From: Aeromonas aquatica
GTDB taxonomy: Bacteria; Pseudomonadota; Gammaproteobacteria; Enterobacterales; Aeromonadaceae
Assembly (NCBI RefSeq): GCF_000764655.1
Contig: NZ_JRGL01000008.1
Span: 1 to 64,000 of the forward strand
Reading direction: 5' to 3'
DNA length: 64,000 bases
The notes beneath the pieces are model-generated. The model was given only the letters and a program-made list of their open reading frames with translations, had not been told where the DNA came from and searched no databases. Both the position numbers and the translations under genes were made by a program. Of this stretch, positions 23,987 to 33,144 are shown one piece after another (position 1 is the first letter of the stretch; each line of letters starts with the position of its first letter).

Positions 23987-24988
23987 ATGAACATGGATGA
24001 CAGCTATCTCGCCGCGACCGACCGCTACCAGCGCCAGCCTTATCGTCAGGCCGGCCATCACGGCCTGCGGCTGCCCAGCATAGGGCTGGGACTCTGGCAC
24101 AACTTCGGCGAGGGCAGCGATCCCGCCAGGGTGAAGGCCATGGTGCACCAGGCGTTCGATCTGGGCATCACCCACTTCGATCTCGCCAACAACTACGGGC
24201 CGCCCCCCGGCTCTGCCGAGACCACCTTCGGCACCGTGCTCAAGGGCAGCCTGGCCCCCTATAGGGACGAGCTCATCATCGCCAGCAAGGCGGGCTATGT
24301 GATGTGGGACGGCCCCTATGGGGACGGCGGCAGCGCCAAGTACCTGTTCGCCAGCCTGCACCAGAGCCTGCGCCGGCTCGGCCTCGACTATGTGGACATC
24401 TTCTATCACCACAGGCCGGACTCCCGCACCCCGCTGGAGGAGACCTGTCAGGCGCTGGCGCTGATGGTGCGCCAAGGCAAGGCGCTCTACGTCGGCCTCT
24501 CCAACTATCCGGCCGAACTGGCCGCCAGGGCGGCAACCCGGCTGGCCGAGCTCGGTACCCCCTGTCTGGTCAATCAGCTCAAATACTCCCTGTTCCAGCG
24601 GGAGATAGAGGCGCAGACCCTGCCGGTCTGCCGCGAGCAGGGGGTGGGGGTAGTCGCCTTCTCCCCCCTGGCCGGCGGCCTGCTGAGCGATCGCTACCTG
24701 GCCGGGATCCCCACCGATTCCCGCGCCGCCAGCAACAGCCCCTTCCTCCAACCCGATCAGATCACCCCCCAGAAGCTGGCCACCATCCGGGCCCTGCATG
24801 CACTGGCACAGGAGCGCGGACAGGCGCTGTCCCAGCTCGCGCTGCAATGGGTGTTGCGTGACCCCGTGGTGAGCTGCGCCCTGATCGGTGCCAGCAGTCC
24901 GCAACAGATAGTGAGTGCGGTCGACGCCCTGAGTCTGCCGCCGCTGGACGGGGAGCTGCGGCAGAGGATCGAGGCCGCGCTGGTCTGA
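23987..24988 (+). CDS. Aldo-keto reductase, YghZ/Gpr type
   Basis: NADPH-dependent reductase of 333 aa resembling E. coli YghZ, an L-glyceraldehyde-3-phosphate reductase. Visible features are SIGLGLWHNFGEG, the active-site region DLANNYGPPPGSAE with the catalytic Asp and Tyr, and the C-terminal cofactor loop ALIGASSPQQI. I chose the ATG at 23987 because AGGAG lies five bases upstream. It sits 90 bp after galM, and a link to sugar metabolism is likely, but its substrate is not evident. Confidence 0.88.
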   Translation: MNMDDSYLAATDRYQRQPYRQAGHHGLRLPSIGLGLWHNFGEGSDPARVKAMVHQAFDLGITHFDLANNYGPPPGSAETTFGTVLKGSLAPYRDELIIASKAGYVMWDGPYGDGGSAKYLFASLHQSLRRLGLDYVDIFYHHRPDSRTPLEETCQALALMVRQGKALYVGLSNYPAELAARAATRLAELGTPCLVNQLKYSLFQREIEAQTLPVCREQGVGVVAFSPLAGGLLSDRYLAGIPTDSRAASNSPFLQPDQITPQKLATIRALHALAQERGQALSQLALQWVLRDPVVSCALIGASSPQQIVSAVDALSLPPLDGELRQRIEAALV

Positions 24989-25278
24989 CGAAACCGGTCG
25001 CCAGCCTGAGCGAGATTCCGGACCGAATGCCTCGGTCTAAGGCGGCAGCAAAAGATGCTGGCTGTAGCACCCCACACAGCCGGCATGAGCGGCACTATCC
25101 ACTTGCGCGATGGGTCACTCTGAAAATGATGGTGGTGAACGCCGAAAATCCTGCCATCACCCACCCCGGCGCGTCGCAATATTCTCTGGTTGCCCGCCCG
25201 CTTTTCCTCCATCATTGGCTACCCCGACTCCGCTCGGGGCTGCTTTTATCCGGACCCATCAACCAAGAGATCTGAATC
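24989..25278. other. Intergenic region upstream of uppP
   Basis: No gene is supported. A short CCCCGA/CTCGGGG hairpin near 25229-25244 is the only structured element and could terminate the reductase transcript weakly. Confidence 0.3.
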
Positions 25279-26094
25279 ATGACAGAGTCCTACGCCCTCT
25301 TTGTCGCCTTCGTGCTGGGCATAGTGGAAGGCCTGACCGAGTTTCTGCCCGTTTCCTCCACCGGCCACATGATCATCGTCGGCCATCTGCTCGGTTTCGA
25401 AGGCCCCAAGGCCGCCACCTTCGAGGTGGTCATTCAGATGGGCTCCATCCTGGCGGTGGTGGCCGTGTTCTGGCGCCGCCTGTTCGGCCTGATCGGCATC
25501 CATTTCGGCCAGAAGCCGGCACCCGGCCACGCCACCCTGTCGCTGATCCACATCATCCTCGGCATGTTGCCCGCCGTGATCATCGGCCTCGCCATTCACA
25601 GCTGGATCAAGGCGAACCTGTTTGGCCCCGAGACGGTGATGTATGCCCTGGTCGCCGGCGGTATCCTCTTGATCATTGCCGAGAAGTTCCGCCCTGCGGT
25701 GCGCTCCGAGACACTGGATGACATCAGCTACCAGCAGGCATTCGGCATAGGCCTGTTCCAGTGCCTCGCCCTCTGGCCCGGCTTCTCCCGCTCCGGCGCC
25801 ACCATCAGCGGCGGTATGCTGATGGGCATCAGCCGCCAGGCGGCGGCCGAGTTCTCCTTCATCCTGGCGGTGCCCATGATGGTGGCGGCCAGCGGGCTCG
25901 ACCTCTACAAGAGCCGCGACTTCCTCTCCATGGCCGATTTCCCCATGTTTGCGGTGGGCTTCGTCACCGCCTTCGTGGTGGCCATGATCGCCATCAAGAC
26001 CTTCCTGGCACTGATCCGTCGCCTCGACTTCATCCCGTTCGCCATCTACCGCTTCGTGGTGGCCTTCGCCGTCTATCTGGTGTTCGTGGCCTGA
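25279..26094 (+). CDS. uppP: Undecaprenyl-diphosphatase
   Basis: Integral membrane phosphatase recycling undecaprenyl diphosphate for peptidoglycan and other glycans; its amplification gives bacitracin resistance. It has 271 aa and about eight membrane spans. The two active-site motifs are [14 protein letters not shown] and [13 protein letters not shown]. It is monocistronic, ending at a strong bidirectional terminator. Confidence 0.97.
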   Translation: MTESYALFVAFVLGIVEGLTEFLPVSSTGHMIIVGHLLGFEGPKAATFEVVIQMGSILAVVAVFWRRLFGLIGIHFGQKPAPGHATLSLIHIILGMLPAVIIGLAIHSWIKANLFGPETVMYALVAGGILLIIAEKFRPAVRSETLDDISYQQAFGIGLFQCLALWPGFSRSGATISGGMLMGISRQAAAEFSFILAVPMMVAASGLDLYKSRDFLSMADFPMFAVGFVTAFVVAMIAIKTFLALIRRLDFIPFAIYRFVVAFAVYLVFVA

Positions 26095-26115
26095 TCCACT
26101 GCGGTGACATGAATG

Positions 26116-26144
26116 AAAAAAGGGACCGATACGGTCCCTTTTTT
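26116..26144. terminator. Bidirectional terminator between uppP and chrR
   Basis: AAAAAAGGGACCG, loop ATA and CGGTCCCTTTTTT form a 13 bp stem with A and T tracts on both sides. It serves uppP on + and the sigma/anti-sigma operon on -. Confidence 0.93.
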
Positions 26145-26159
26145 ATTGCGTCAGCGTCC

Positions 26160-26816
26160 TCAATAGAGGCGATGACTGATGCCATTGAGCAGCCGCGACA
26201 GCCCCCTGGTGAACTGCACAGGCGCATCCTGCACCGTGTAGCAGAGACAGCCGTCCGGGGTGTGCGGGCTGTGGGCGTGACTGGCGTCGCGCCAGATGAA
26301 GTCGCCGGCCTGATAGCGCATCTCGCCATCCTGGATGCTGCCCGCCAGCAGCAGGGTCAGCTCATAACCGCGATGGGTGTGCTCCGGGATGCGCCCACCG
26401 GCCTCGATATGCAGCAGGCTGGCACGGGCCCCCTGCTCGGTCAGCGGCAGACTGTGCTGGCGAATGGCGCCAAAACGCCGCCAGTTGACCCTGTGGTAGC
26501 GGGCCAGGGCCCTGGGTAGCCGGTAGCCTCGATCGCCCACCTGCAATTCGGGGACAGGATCGACGGGGGCAGTCTCGAGGAGGACGGGTTGTTGCAGGAT
26601 GTTCGCCAGCAGGGCGTCCAGCACAGTCGCCTCAACCTCTGCGGCGACTGGCTCGTGGAGATGATGCGCCGCCAGCTCCGCCTCGTAGCGGCGCAGTCTG
26701 ACACCGCAATCGGCGCAGAGTTCACAGTGGGCGGAGACGCCGACCGTCAGCGGCAGTGGCAGTTCACCGGCGGCAAAGGCATGCAGCATGGCGTGGGTGG
26801 GGTGGGCTTTAATCAT
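26160..26816 (-). CDS. chrR: ChrR-type zinc anti-sigma factor with cupin domain
   Basis: Anti-sigma factor of 218 aa that in Rhodobacter holds an ECF sigma factor inactive until singlet oxygen or organic peroxide appears. The N-terminal zinc motif is seen as His5 and His30-x3-Cys34-x2-Cys37 (AHCELCADC). The C-terminal cupin fold has IPEHTHRGYELTLLLAGS and GDFIWRDASHAHSPHT. Its start lies inside the end of the sigma gene (8 bp overlap), the usual order for this pair. Confidence 0.9.
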   Translation of the reverse strand: MIKAHPTHAMLHAFAAGELPLPLTVGVSAHCELCADCGVRLRRYEAELAAHHLHEPVAAEVEATVLDALLANILQQPVLLETAPVDPVPELQVGDRGYRLPRALARYHRVNWRRFGAIRQHSLPLTEQGARASLLHIEAGGRIPEHTHRGYELTLLLAGSIQDGEMRYQAGDFIWRDASHAHSPHTPDGCLCYTVQDAPVQFTRGLSRLLNGISHRLY

Positions 26817-27426
26817 GATCTTGCTCCACTTGTTCCTTGAGCTTCTGTAAGGCGAGACGCAGGCGGGACTTGATGGTGCCGAGCGGTACGCCGAGCCGCG
26901 CGGCCAGCTCCTGCTGGGAGAACTCCTGCAGGTAGATGCCGCGCACCACCTGCTGCTGGGATTCCGGCAAGATGGCGAGGTAATGGGCCATCTGGCTCGT
27001 CAGCACGGCGCCTTCCCCCTCGCTCAGGTGATCCTCCTGCGCCCTGAACTCCAGCACCGGCCACAGCTCCTCGGCGCAGAGATCCTCCTTGCTGGCCCGG
27101 CGCCGACGCAGCATGTCGAAGCACTGGTTGCGCATGACGGTGTAGATCCAGGTGGTCGGTGCCCCCTTCTCGGGGTGGTAGAGCCGCGCCTTCTGCCAGA
27201 CCAGCAGCATGGTCTCCTGCACCAGCTCCAGGGCATTGGCTTCGCTGCCGAGATGGCGCAGGCCATAGCCGCGGATGCGGGGGGCGAAGTGGTGAAACAG
27301 GGCGCAGAAGGCCGTCCGGTCGGCCTGCTCGGCCACCCGCAGCAGCTGCGACTTGAGATCCCCGTCGGGACTGTCCATGGGCGCGGAGGTCCTGTGCCGA
27401 ATAGATGGTTGGCTAGTATATGTCAT
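26809..27426 (-). CDS. ECF sigma factor (ECF11/RpoE-ChrR type)
   Basis: Alternative sigma factor, 205 aa. Region 2 includes ELVQETMLLVWQKARLYHPEKG and TWIYTVMRNQCFDMLRRRR; region 4 includes LPESQQQVVRGIYLQEFSQQELAARLGVP split by a short helix-turn-helix. It pairs with the downstream chrR. By family knowledge it should answer singlet oxygen. The ATG at 27426 follows AAGG nine bases upstream; an ATG at 27378 is an alternative. A GGATCT (AGATCC on the minus strand) at 27480 could be a partial self-promoter, unconfirmed. Confidence 0.92.
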   Translation of the reverse strand: MTYTSQPSIRHRTSAPMDSPDGDLKSQLLRVAEQADRTAFCALFHHFAPRIRGYGLRHLGSEANALELVQETMLLVWQKARLYHPEKGAPTTWIYTVMRNQCFDMLRRRRASKEDLCAEELWPVLEFRAQEDHLSEGEGAVLTSQMAHYLAILPESQQQVVRGIYLQEFSQQELAARLGVPLGTIKSRLRLALQKLKEQVEQDHD

Positions 27427-27501
27427 CGCACCCTACCTTGATGGGAACAGTCCTCTTCAGTACGAGGGCCCGCCAAAAAGGATCTGCGGCGGCGATTAAA
27501 T

Positions 27502-28083
27502 TCAGTGACTCGCCACCAGCAGGCCGCTCAGCAGGGAGAGCGCGGGCTGGTTGTCCCTGGCCGCCAGCAACCACTGCTTCTGCTCCACCGGGATAGGCAG
27601 CACCTCTAGCCAGCGCTGCGCCACCCAGCTGGCGTCGTCCCAGTCCGGTTGGGCGTAGAGGGCCGCGTATTCGGGGTAATCGTTGAACACATCCTGCAAC
27701 GCCTTGGCGAGCGCATGCTGATCGGCCCTGAGCCGACCGGTTTGCCAGGGCGGCAGCAGCTCCACCTCTCCCACCCGCAGGCCATCGGGTTCCTGCCACA
27801 GATCGCAGATCCTGACCCTGTCCAGCCCCAGCACTGTGATGCCGAGCAGGCCGTCCGGCAGCAGATCGAAATCGATGATCCGCCCCCGGGTGGCGATGGG
27901 GTACATGTTGCGCATCGCCTCCGGCTGGCGGGGATCCAGCATGCAGAGCGCAAACGCCCGCTCCTGCGCCTCGGCGACCATGCGCTGATAGCGAGGCTCG
28001 AAGATGCGCAGCGGCATGATGCCACCGGGCAGCAGGTGAGCGGAGAGTGGAAATAACGCCAGTTTCATCGGGATCGCCCTCAT
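27502..28083 (-). CDS. LON substrate-binding domain protein
   Basis: A free-standing N-terminal LON domain of 193 aa without ATPase or protease parts. The start MKLALFPLSAHLLPGGIMPLRIFEPRYQRMV (split here as LALFPL and RIFEPRY) is diagnostic. An AGGAGA seven bases before the ATG at 28083 supports that start. Its biochemical role is not established. It lies 75 bp upstream of the ECF sigma gene on the same strand and may be co-transcribed. Confidence 0.83.
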   Translation of the reverse strand: MRAIPMKLALFPLSAHLLPGGIMPLRIFEPRYQRMVAEAQERAFALCMLDPRQPEAMRNMYPIATRGRIIDFDLLPDGLLGITVLGLDRVRICDLWQEPDGLRVGEVELLPPWQTGRLRADQHALAKALQDVFNDYPEYAALYAQPDWDDASWVAQRWLEVLPIPVEQKQWLLAARDNQPALSLLSGLLVASH

Positions 28084-28383
28084 GCCGATTTCTCCTGATG
28101 ATACGACAGCCTCAGGAGGCGAGATCATTCCGATCGGACCGGAATAAATAACCCCTTAACAATCAGGGGAAAATAGCCTGGACAAGCCGCTTCGATATGC
28201 AGTAGAAATGGATAACCACCACTTATTCGGTTCATTATTCTGGAATGTGGTGAGAAACGCAGTGAAATATCCGCCGTACCAATACGGGCGGGCCATTCCT
28301 ATAGTTTTCTCGGCCCGATGCGGGTAAAATTCACGCCCTTATCTAGTCAGTCATTTTTCGACGCGCAACCTCGGTGGTCAGTT
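28084..28383. other. Spacer between LON-domain gene and argS
   Basis: No gene is supported. CCCCTTAACAATCAGGGG near 28151 is a short palindrome. TATAGT near 28298 could be a -10 for argS but has no clear -35. Confidence 0.3.
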
Positions 28384-30129
28384 ATGAAAGAGCATATTCA
28401 TCATCTACTTGAACAAACGGTAGCCAATCTGAAGTCAGCAGGCGTGTTGCCGGCCGACCTGGAAGCCCGGGTGCAAGTAGACCGATGCAAGGAGAAGGCT
28501 CACGGTGACCTGGCCACCAACCTGGCCATGCTGCTGGCCAAACCGGCCCGCAAGAATCCCCGCGAGCTGGCTGCCGCCATCATCGAGCACCTGCCCGCCT
28601 CTGACCTGATCGCCAAGGTCGAGATCGCTGGCCCCGGCTTCATCAACTTCTTCTTCGACCAGCGCTGGCTGGCCGGTCAGGTCGAAGCCATGGTGCAGAG
28701 CGCCAACGCCAACGTGAAGCTGCCGACCCCGCAAACCGTGGTGGTGGATTACTCCGCCCCGAACGTGGCCAAGGAGATGGCGGTGCACCACATCCGCTCC
28801 ACCGTCCTCGGTGACGTGGCGGCCCGTGCCCTGGAATTCCTCGGCCACAAGGTGGTGCGCGCCAACCACATCGGTGACTGGGGCACCCAGTTCGGCATGC
28901 TGATCGCCTATCTGGAGAAGATGGCCAACGAGCACGCCAGCGACATGGAGCTGCGCGACCTGGAAGCCTTCTACACCCAGGCCAAGCGTTACTACGACGA
29001 AGACGAAGCCTTTGCCGAGCGCGCCCGTAACTACGTGGTCAAGCTGCAGGGTGGCGATGAGTACTGCCGCACCATGTGGAAGAAGCTGGTCGACATGACC
29101 ATGGAACAGAACCAGCGCAACTACGACCGCCTGAATGTCTCCCTGACCAGCAAGGACATCATGGGCGAGTCCATGTACAACGACATGCTGCCCCAGATCG
29201 TCGCCGATCTGAAGGCCCGCGGGCTGGCGGTCGAGAGCGACGGCGCCACCGTCGTCTACCTGGACGAGTACAAGAACAAGGATGGGGAGCCCATGGGCGT
29301 CATCATCCAGAAGAGCGATGGCGGTTTCCTCTACACCACCACCGACATCGCCTGTGCCAAGTACCGTTACGAAACCCTGGGCGCCGAGCGAGTCATGTAC
29401 TTCATCGATTCCCGTCAGCACCAGCACCTGATGCAGGCCTGGACCATCACCCGCAAGGCGGGTTATGTGCCGGAGTCCGTGCCTCTCGAGCACCATGCCT
29501 TCGGCATGATGCTGGGCAAGGACGGCCGTCCCTACAAGACCCGCTCCGGTGGCACCGTCAAGCTGGTCGAGCTGCTGAACGAGGCAGAAGATCGCGCCGC
29601 CGCCCTGCTGGAGAGCCGCAACAGCGACCTGTCTGCCGAAGAGAAGGCCAAGGTGGTGCAAGCCATCGCCATGGGTGCGGTCAAGTACGCGGACCTGTCC
29701 AAGAACCGCACCACCGACTACATCTTCGACTGGGATCTGATGCTGTCGTTTGAAGGCAACACGGCCCCTTACCTGCAGTACGCCTACACCCGTATCCAGT
29801 CCATCTTCCGCAAGGCCGGCGTCGATGCCGACACCCTCGGCGGTAACCTGGTGCTGAACGAAGAGGCGGAAGAGGTGCTGGCCCAGAAGCTGATCCAGTT
29901 CTCCGACGCGGTCAACAGCGTGGCGGACAAGGGCATGCCGCACCTGCTCTGCACCTATCTGTACGAGCTGTCCGGCAACTTCATGACCTTCTACGAAGCC
30001 TGCCCGATCAACAAGGACGGCGTAGACGAAACCAGCCGTCAGAGCCGTCTGCTGCTGTGTGCCGCCACCGCCAAGGTCCTGAAACTGGGCTTGGGCGTGC
30101 TGGGCATCCACACCCTGGAGCGCATGTAA
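28384..30129 (+). CDS. argS: Arginyl-tRNA synthetase with atypical HIGH motif
   Basis: Charges tRNA-Arg, 581 aa, with family-typical blocks [68 protein letters not shown] and [15 protein letters not shown]. The HIGH signature, HVGH in the ArgRS sequences I recall, reads Ala133-Val-His-His136 here, followed by IRSTVLGD. The first histidine and the glycine are therefore changed. The KMSKS loop is degenerate as is normal for many ArgRS. The ATG at 28384 gives the usual length; the ribosome site is weak (GGTGG). Confidence 0.93.
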   Translation: MKEHIHHLLEQTVANLKSAGVLPADLEARVQVDRCKEKAHGDLATNLAMLLAKPARKNPRELAAAIIEHLPASDLIAKVEIAGPGFINFFFDQRWLAGQVEAMVQSANANVKLPTPQTVVVDYSAPNVAKEMAVHHIRSTVLGDVAARALEFLGHKVVRANHIGDWGTQFGMLIAYLEKMANEHASDMELRDLEAFYTQAKRYYDEDEAFAERARNYVVKLQGGDEYCRTMWKKLVDMTMEQNQRNYDRLNVSLTSKDIMGESMYNDMLPQIVADLKARGLAVESDGATVVYLDEYKNKDGEPMGVIIQKSDGGFLYTTTDIACAKYRYETLGAERVMYFIDSRQHQHLMQAWTITRKAGYVPESVPLEHHAFGMMLGKDGRPYKTRSGGTVKLVELLNEAEDRAAALLESRNSDLSAEEKAKVVQAIAMGAVKYADLSKNRTTDYIFDWDLMLSFEGNTAPYLQYAYTRIQSIFRKAGVDADTLGGNLVLNEEAEEVLAQKLIQFSDAVNSVADKGMPHLLCTYLYELSGNFMTFYEACPINKDGVDETSRQSRLLLCAATAKVLKLGLGVLGIHTLERM

Positions 30130-30132
30130 TAG

Positions 30133-30948
30133 ATGGCGACCCGGGATTACGTCGGCAACAGCCCGAGACGACGGGCCGGTGGTCGTAACACCAAGAAAGC
30201 GGCACCTCGCCGCTTTCCTGTTATCCCGGCACTGCTGGCCGGGGCCCTGGTCGTCGGCTTTGGCGCCTTCCTCTATCTGATCAACGGCAAGGGGGCGGAT
30301 GCCCCCACCATCGAAGAACAGGTCAAGGCCAACAAGCCGAAGGCACAGAACGATGGCCTGCCGCAGGAGAAGTGGAGCTACATAGAGCGGCTGGAGAACA
30401 AGCAGGTGGACATCATGGAGCCGCCGCCCCAACCGGGCGTGCTGCCGCCCCAACCGGCTGACACCCTGACCCTGCAGCCGGAGAAACTGCCGCAGCCGAT
30501 ACCGACCGATATTCCCCAGCCGGGGACGCCCATCGGCCAGGTGAAGCCCTTCCAGCCGCAACCGGTGCAACCGACCAAGCCGGCCCCCGTGACCAGTGCC
30601 CAGGAGCAGGTGATCGACCGCAAGGCCGAGCTCGCGCGGATGGAGAAGGAGATGCGGGCCGAACAGGAGAAGGCCAAGGCCGCCGCGTCGCAACAGACTG
30701 CGGCGGCGGACAATGGTCGCTACATGATGCAGTGCGCCGCCCTGCGCTCCCAGGATTCCGCCGAATCGCTCAAGGCGCGCATCGCCTTCGGCGCCGGCCT
30801 CTCCTCCAGCCTGCAGGTGGTCAATGGCGCCAACGGCACCGTCTACAAGGTGATGGTCGGCCCCTTCAGCGGCAAGCCCGCCGTCGATGCGGCCAACCGC
30901 AAGCTGCAAGGCGCCGGCATCAGCGGCTGTATCCCCAAGAAGGGCTGA
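30133..30948 (+). CDS. ftsN: Cell division protein FtsN (SPOR domain)
   Basis: Late divisome protein that triggers septal peptidoglycan synthesis. The 271 aa protein has a basic cytoplasmic N-terminus (RDYVGNSPRRRAGGRNTKK), one membrane helix at about 28-50, a proline/glutamine-rich periplasmic linker, and a C-terminal SPOR domain from about residue 195 (YMMQCAALRSQDSAESLKAR). It starts three bases after the argS stop; argS-ftsN-hslVU resembles the enteric ftsN-hslVU order. Confidence 0.9.
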   Translation: MATRDYVGNSPRRRAGGRNTKKAAPRRFPVIPALLAGALVVGFGAFLYLINGKGADAPTIEEQVKANKPKAQNDGLPQEKWSYIERLENKQVDIMEPPPQPGVLPPQPADTLTLQPEKLPQPIPTDIPQPGTPIGQVKPFQPQPVQPTKPAPVTSAQEQVIDRKAELARMEKEMRAEQEKAKAAASQQTAAADNGRYMMQCAALRSQDSAESLKARIAFGAGLSSSLQVVNGANGTVYKVMVGPFSGKPAVDAANRKLQGAGISGCIPKKG

Positions 30949-30970
30949 TACTCGTTCGCACCAGACAGCA

Positions 30971-30998
30971 GGCAGGGCTCAACACCCTGCCTTCTTTT
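30971..30998 (+). terminator. Terminator of ftsN
   Basis: GGCAGGG, a 7 nt loop and CCCTGCC are followed by TTCTTTTT. Confidence 0.82.
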
Positions 30999-31057
30999 TG
31001 TCCTCCGTCTGGCCTGCAGGCCATATGACGCCCTCTTTTATCCGCACCATCGGCAGG

Positions 31058-31086
31058 GTTGAAAAACTCCGGCCTGACCCCCATCT
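31058..31086 (+). promoter_or_regulatory. Sigma-32 heat-shock promoter of hslVU
   Basis: GTTGAAA (31058-31064), exactly 14 bp, then CCCCATCT (31079-31086). This differs from the sigma-32 consensus CTTGAAA-N14-CCCCATNT at one base. It lies about 50 bp before hslV. Confidence 0.9.
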
Positions 31087-31137
31087 TTCTTGCCATGCAC
31101 AGTCAGGCCGTTTTTCGGCTCAAGCGAGGTAAGTAAA

Positions 31138-31686
31138 GTGACTACCATAGTTTCTGTCCGCCGCAACGGCCAAGTCGTGATCGGGGGGGATGGCCAGGTA
31201 TCCCTCGGCAACACCGTCATGAAGGGCAACGCCCGCAAGGTTCATCGTCTCTATAACGGCAAGGTGCTGGCGGGCTTCGCCGGCGGTACCGCCGATGCCT
31301 TCACCCTGCTCGAGCGTTTCGAGGCCAAGTTGCAGGCCCACCAGGGCAATCTGGAGCGCGCCGCCGTGGCGCTGGCGAAAGACTGGCGCACCGATCGCGC
31401 CCTGCGCCGCCTCGAGGCCCTGCTGGCGGTCGCCGATGAGCACAAGTCCTTCATCATCACCGGCAACGGTGACGTGGTGCAGCCGGAGCATGATCTCATC
31501 GCCATCGGCTCGGGCGGCAACTTCGCCCAGTCGGCGGCCACCGCCTTGCTGGAGAACACCGATCTGGATGCCAAGAGCATCGTCGAGAAGTCCCTCAAGA
31601 TCGCCGGTGACATCTGCGTCTTCACCAACCAGCACCACACGGTTGAAGTGCTGGAGTACGCGCCCAAAGAGACCGAGCCGAAGTAA
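31138..31686 (+). CDS. hslV: ATP-dependent protease HslV (ClpQ)
   Basis: Proteasome-type peptidase, 182 aa. The start is GTG at 31138 behind GAGG; after removal of the first residue the N-terminus is TTIVSVRR, so Thr1 is the nucleophile, as the family requires. [26 protein letters not shown] (positions about 20-45) is characteristic. It works with HslU, encoded 62 bp downstream. Confidence 0.96.
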   Translation: MTTIVSVRRNGQVVIGGDGQVSLGNTVMKGNARKVHRLYNGKVLAGFAGGTADAFTLLERFEAKLQAHQGNLERAAVALAKDWRTDRALRRLEALLAVADEHKSFIITGNGDVVQPEHDLIAIGSGGNFAQSAATALLENTDLDAKSIVEKSLKIAGDICVFTNQHHTVEVLEYAPKETEPK

Positions 31687-31748
31687 GGCCCCTCTTTGCC
31701 AATTTGCAAGGGGTGGGCCCTGCCCGCCCCGGATACAGGAATGCCATC

Positions 31749-33077
31749 ATGTCCGAGATGACCCCGAGAGAAATCGTTCACGAGCTGGACCGCCACATCA
31801 TCGGCCAGGCCGATGCCAAGCGTGCGGTGGCCGTCGCCCTGCGTAACCGCTGGCGCCGGATGCAGCTCAGCGAGGAGATGCGCCACGAGGTGACCCCGAA
31901 GAACATCCTGATGATAGGCCCGACCGGCGTCGGCAAGACCGAGATCGCCCGTCGCCTCGCCAAGCTGGCCAACGCCCCCTTCATCAAGGTGGAAGCGACC
32001 AAGTTCACCGAGGTCGGCTACGTGGGCAAGGAAGTGGACAGCATCATCCGCGATCTGACCGATGTCGCCATCAAGCTGGTGCGCGAGACCGAGATGGAGA
32101 AGATGAAATACCGCGCCGAGGAAGCCGCCGAGGAGCGCATCCTCGACGCCCTGCTGCCCAACCCGCGCAACAGCTGGGGGGAGGAGGAGAAGGCCGACAA
32201 CTCCAACACCCGCCAGATCTTCCGCAAGAAACTGCGGGAAGGTCAGCTGGATGACAAGGAGATCGAGCTGGATCTGGCCGCCACCCCCATGGGCGTCGAC
32301 ATCATGACCCCGCCGGGCATGGAGGAGATGGCGAACCAGCTGCAGGGGCTGTTCCAGAACCTGGGCCAGCAGCAGAAGAAGAAGCGCAAGATCAAGGTCA
32401 AGGAGGCCATGAAGGCGCTGATCGAGGAGGAGGCCGCTCGCCTGCTCAACCCGGAGGAGCTGAAGCAGAAGGCGATCCACGCGGTCGAGAACAACGGCAT
32501 CGTCTTCCTCGACGAGATCGACAAGATCTGCAAGCGCGGCGAGTCTTCCGGCCCCGACGTCTCCCGCGAGGGGGTACAGCGGGATCTGCTGCCGCTGGTC
32601 GAAGGTTGCACAGTTAACACCAAGCACGGCATGGTGAAGACGGATCATATCCTGTTTGTCGCCTCCGGCGCCTTCCAGGTCGCACGCCCGTCGGATCTCA
32701 TCCCCGAGCTGCAGGGTCGTCTGCCGATCCGGGTCGAGCTGACCGCACTGACCACCGAAGACTTCGAACGCATCCTGACCGAACCGAACGCCTCTCTCAC
32801 CGACCAGTATCAGGCGCTGATGGCGACCGAAGGGGTCAAGATCGAGTTCACCAAGGACGGCATCCGCCGCCTGGCCGAGGCCGCCTGGCAGGTCAACGAG
32901 CGCACCGAGAACATCGGCGCCCGCCGCCTGCACACCGTGATGGAGCGACTGATGGAAGACATCTCCTACGATGCCTCCGAGCAGTCCGGCGCGACCTTCG
33001 TGATCGACGCCGACTACGTCAACGCCCACCTCGGCAAGCTGATCGAGGACGAGGATCTGAGCCGCTACATTCTGTAA
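31749..33077 (+). CDS. hslU: HslU (ClpY) unfoldase ATPase
   Basis: AAA+ ring ATPase that feeds proteins to HslV, 442 aa. Walker A is GPTGVGKTE, Walker [11 protein letters not shown], the pore loop [12 protein letters not shown], and the C-terminus RYIL that docks into HslV is present. An inserted I-domain rich in charged residues spans about 110-240. The ATG at 31749 ([10 protein letters not shown]) matches the usual start. Confidence 0.97.
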   Translation: MSEMTPREIVHELDRHIIGQADAKRAVAVALRNRWRRMQLSEEMRHEVTPKNILMIGPTGVGKTEIARRLAKLANAPFIKVEATKFTEVGYVGKEVDSIIRDLTDVAIKLVRETEMEKMKYRAEEAAEERILDALLPNPRNSWGEEEKADNSNTRQIFRKKLREGQLDDKEIELDLAATPMGVDIMTPPGMEEMANQLQGLFQNLGQQQKKKRKIKVKEAMKALIEEEAARLLNPEELKQKAIHAVENNGIVFLDEIDKICKRGESSGPDVSREGVQRDLLPLVEGCTVNTKHGMVKTDHILFVASGAFQVARPSDLIPELQGRLPIRVELTALTTEDFERILTEPNASLTDQYQALMATEGVKIEFTKDGIRRLAEAAWQVNERTENIGARRLHTVMERLMEDISYDASEQSGATFVIDADYVNAHLGKLIEDEDLSRYIL

Positions 33078-33095
33078 GCGCGCCCCTCCCGATAA

Positions 33096-33124
33096 AAAAC
33101 GCCTCCCTTCGCGGAGGCGTTTTT
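33096..33124. terminator. Bidirectional terminator after hslU
   Basis: AAAACGCCTCC and GGAGGCGTTTT form the stem, with A and T tracts at either side. It separates hslU (+) from the MFS gene (-). Confidence 0.9.
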
Positions 33125-33144
33125 GTATGCGTTTCTGCTCAGGC

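Noticed and set aside
29514-29570. Missing KMSKS loop in ArgS
   Set aside because: A degenerate loop ([13 protein letters not shown]) is normal in this ArgRS type and not evidence of damage.
28435-30909. Very long open frame antisense to argS and ftsN
   Set aside because: Codon bias of high-GC genes on the opposite strand produces such frames; the argS and ftsN reading has clear motifs and the antisense one none.
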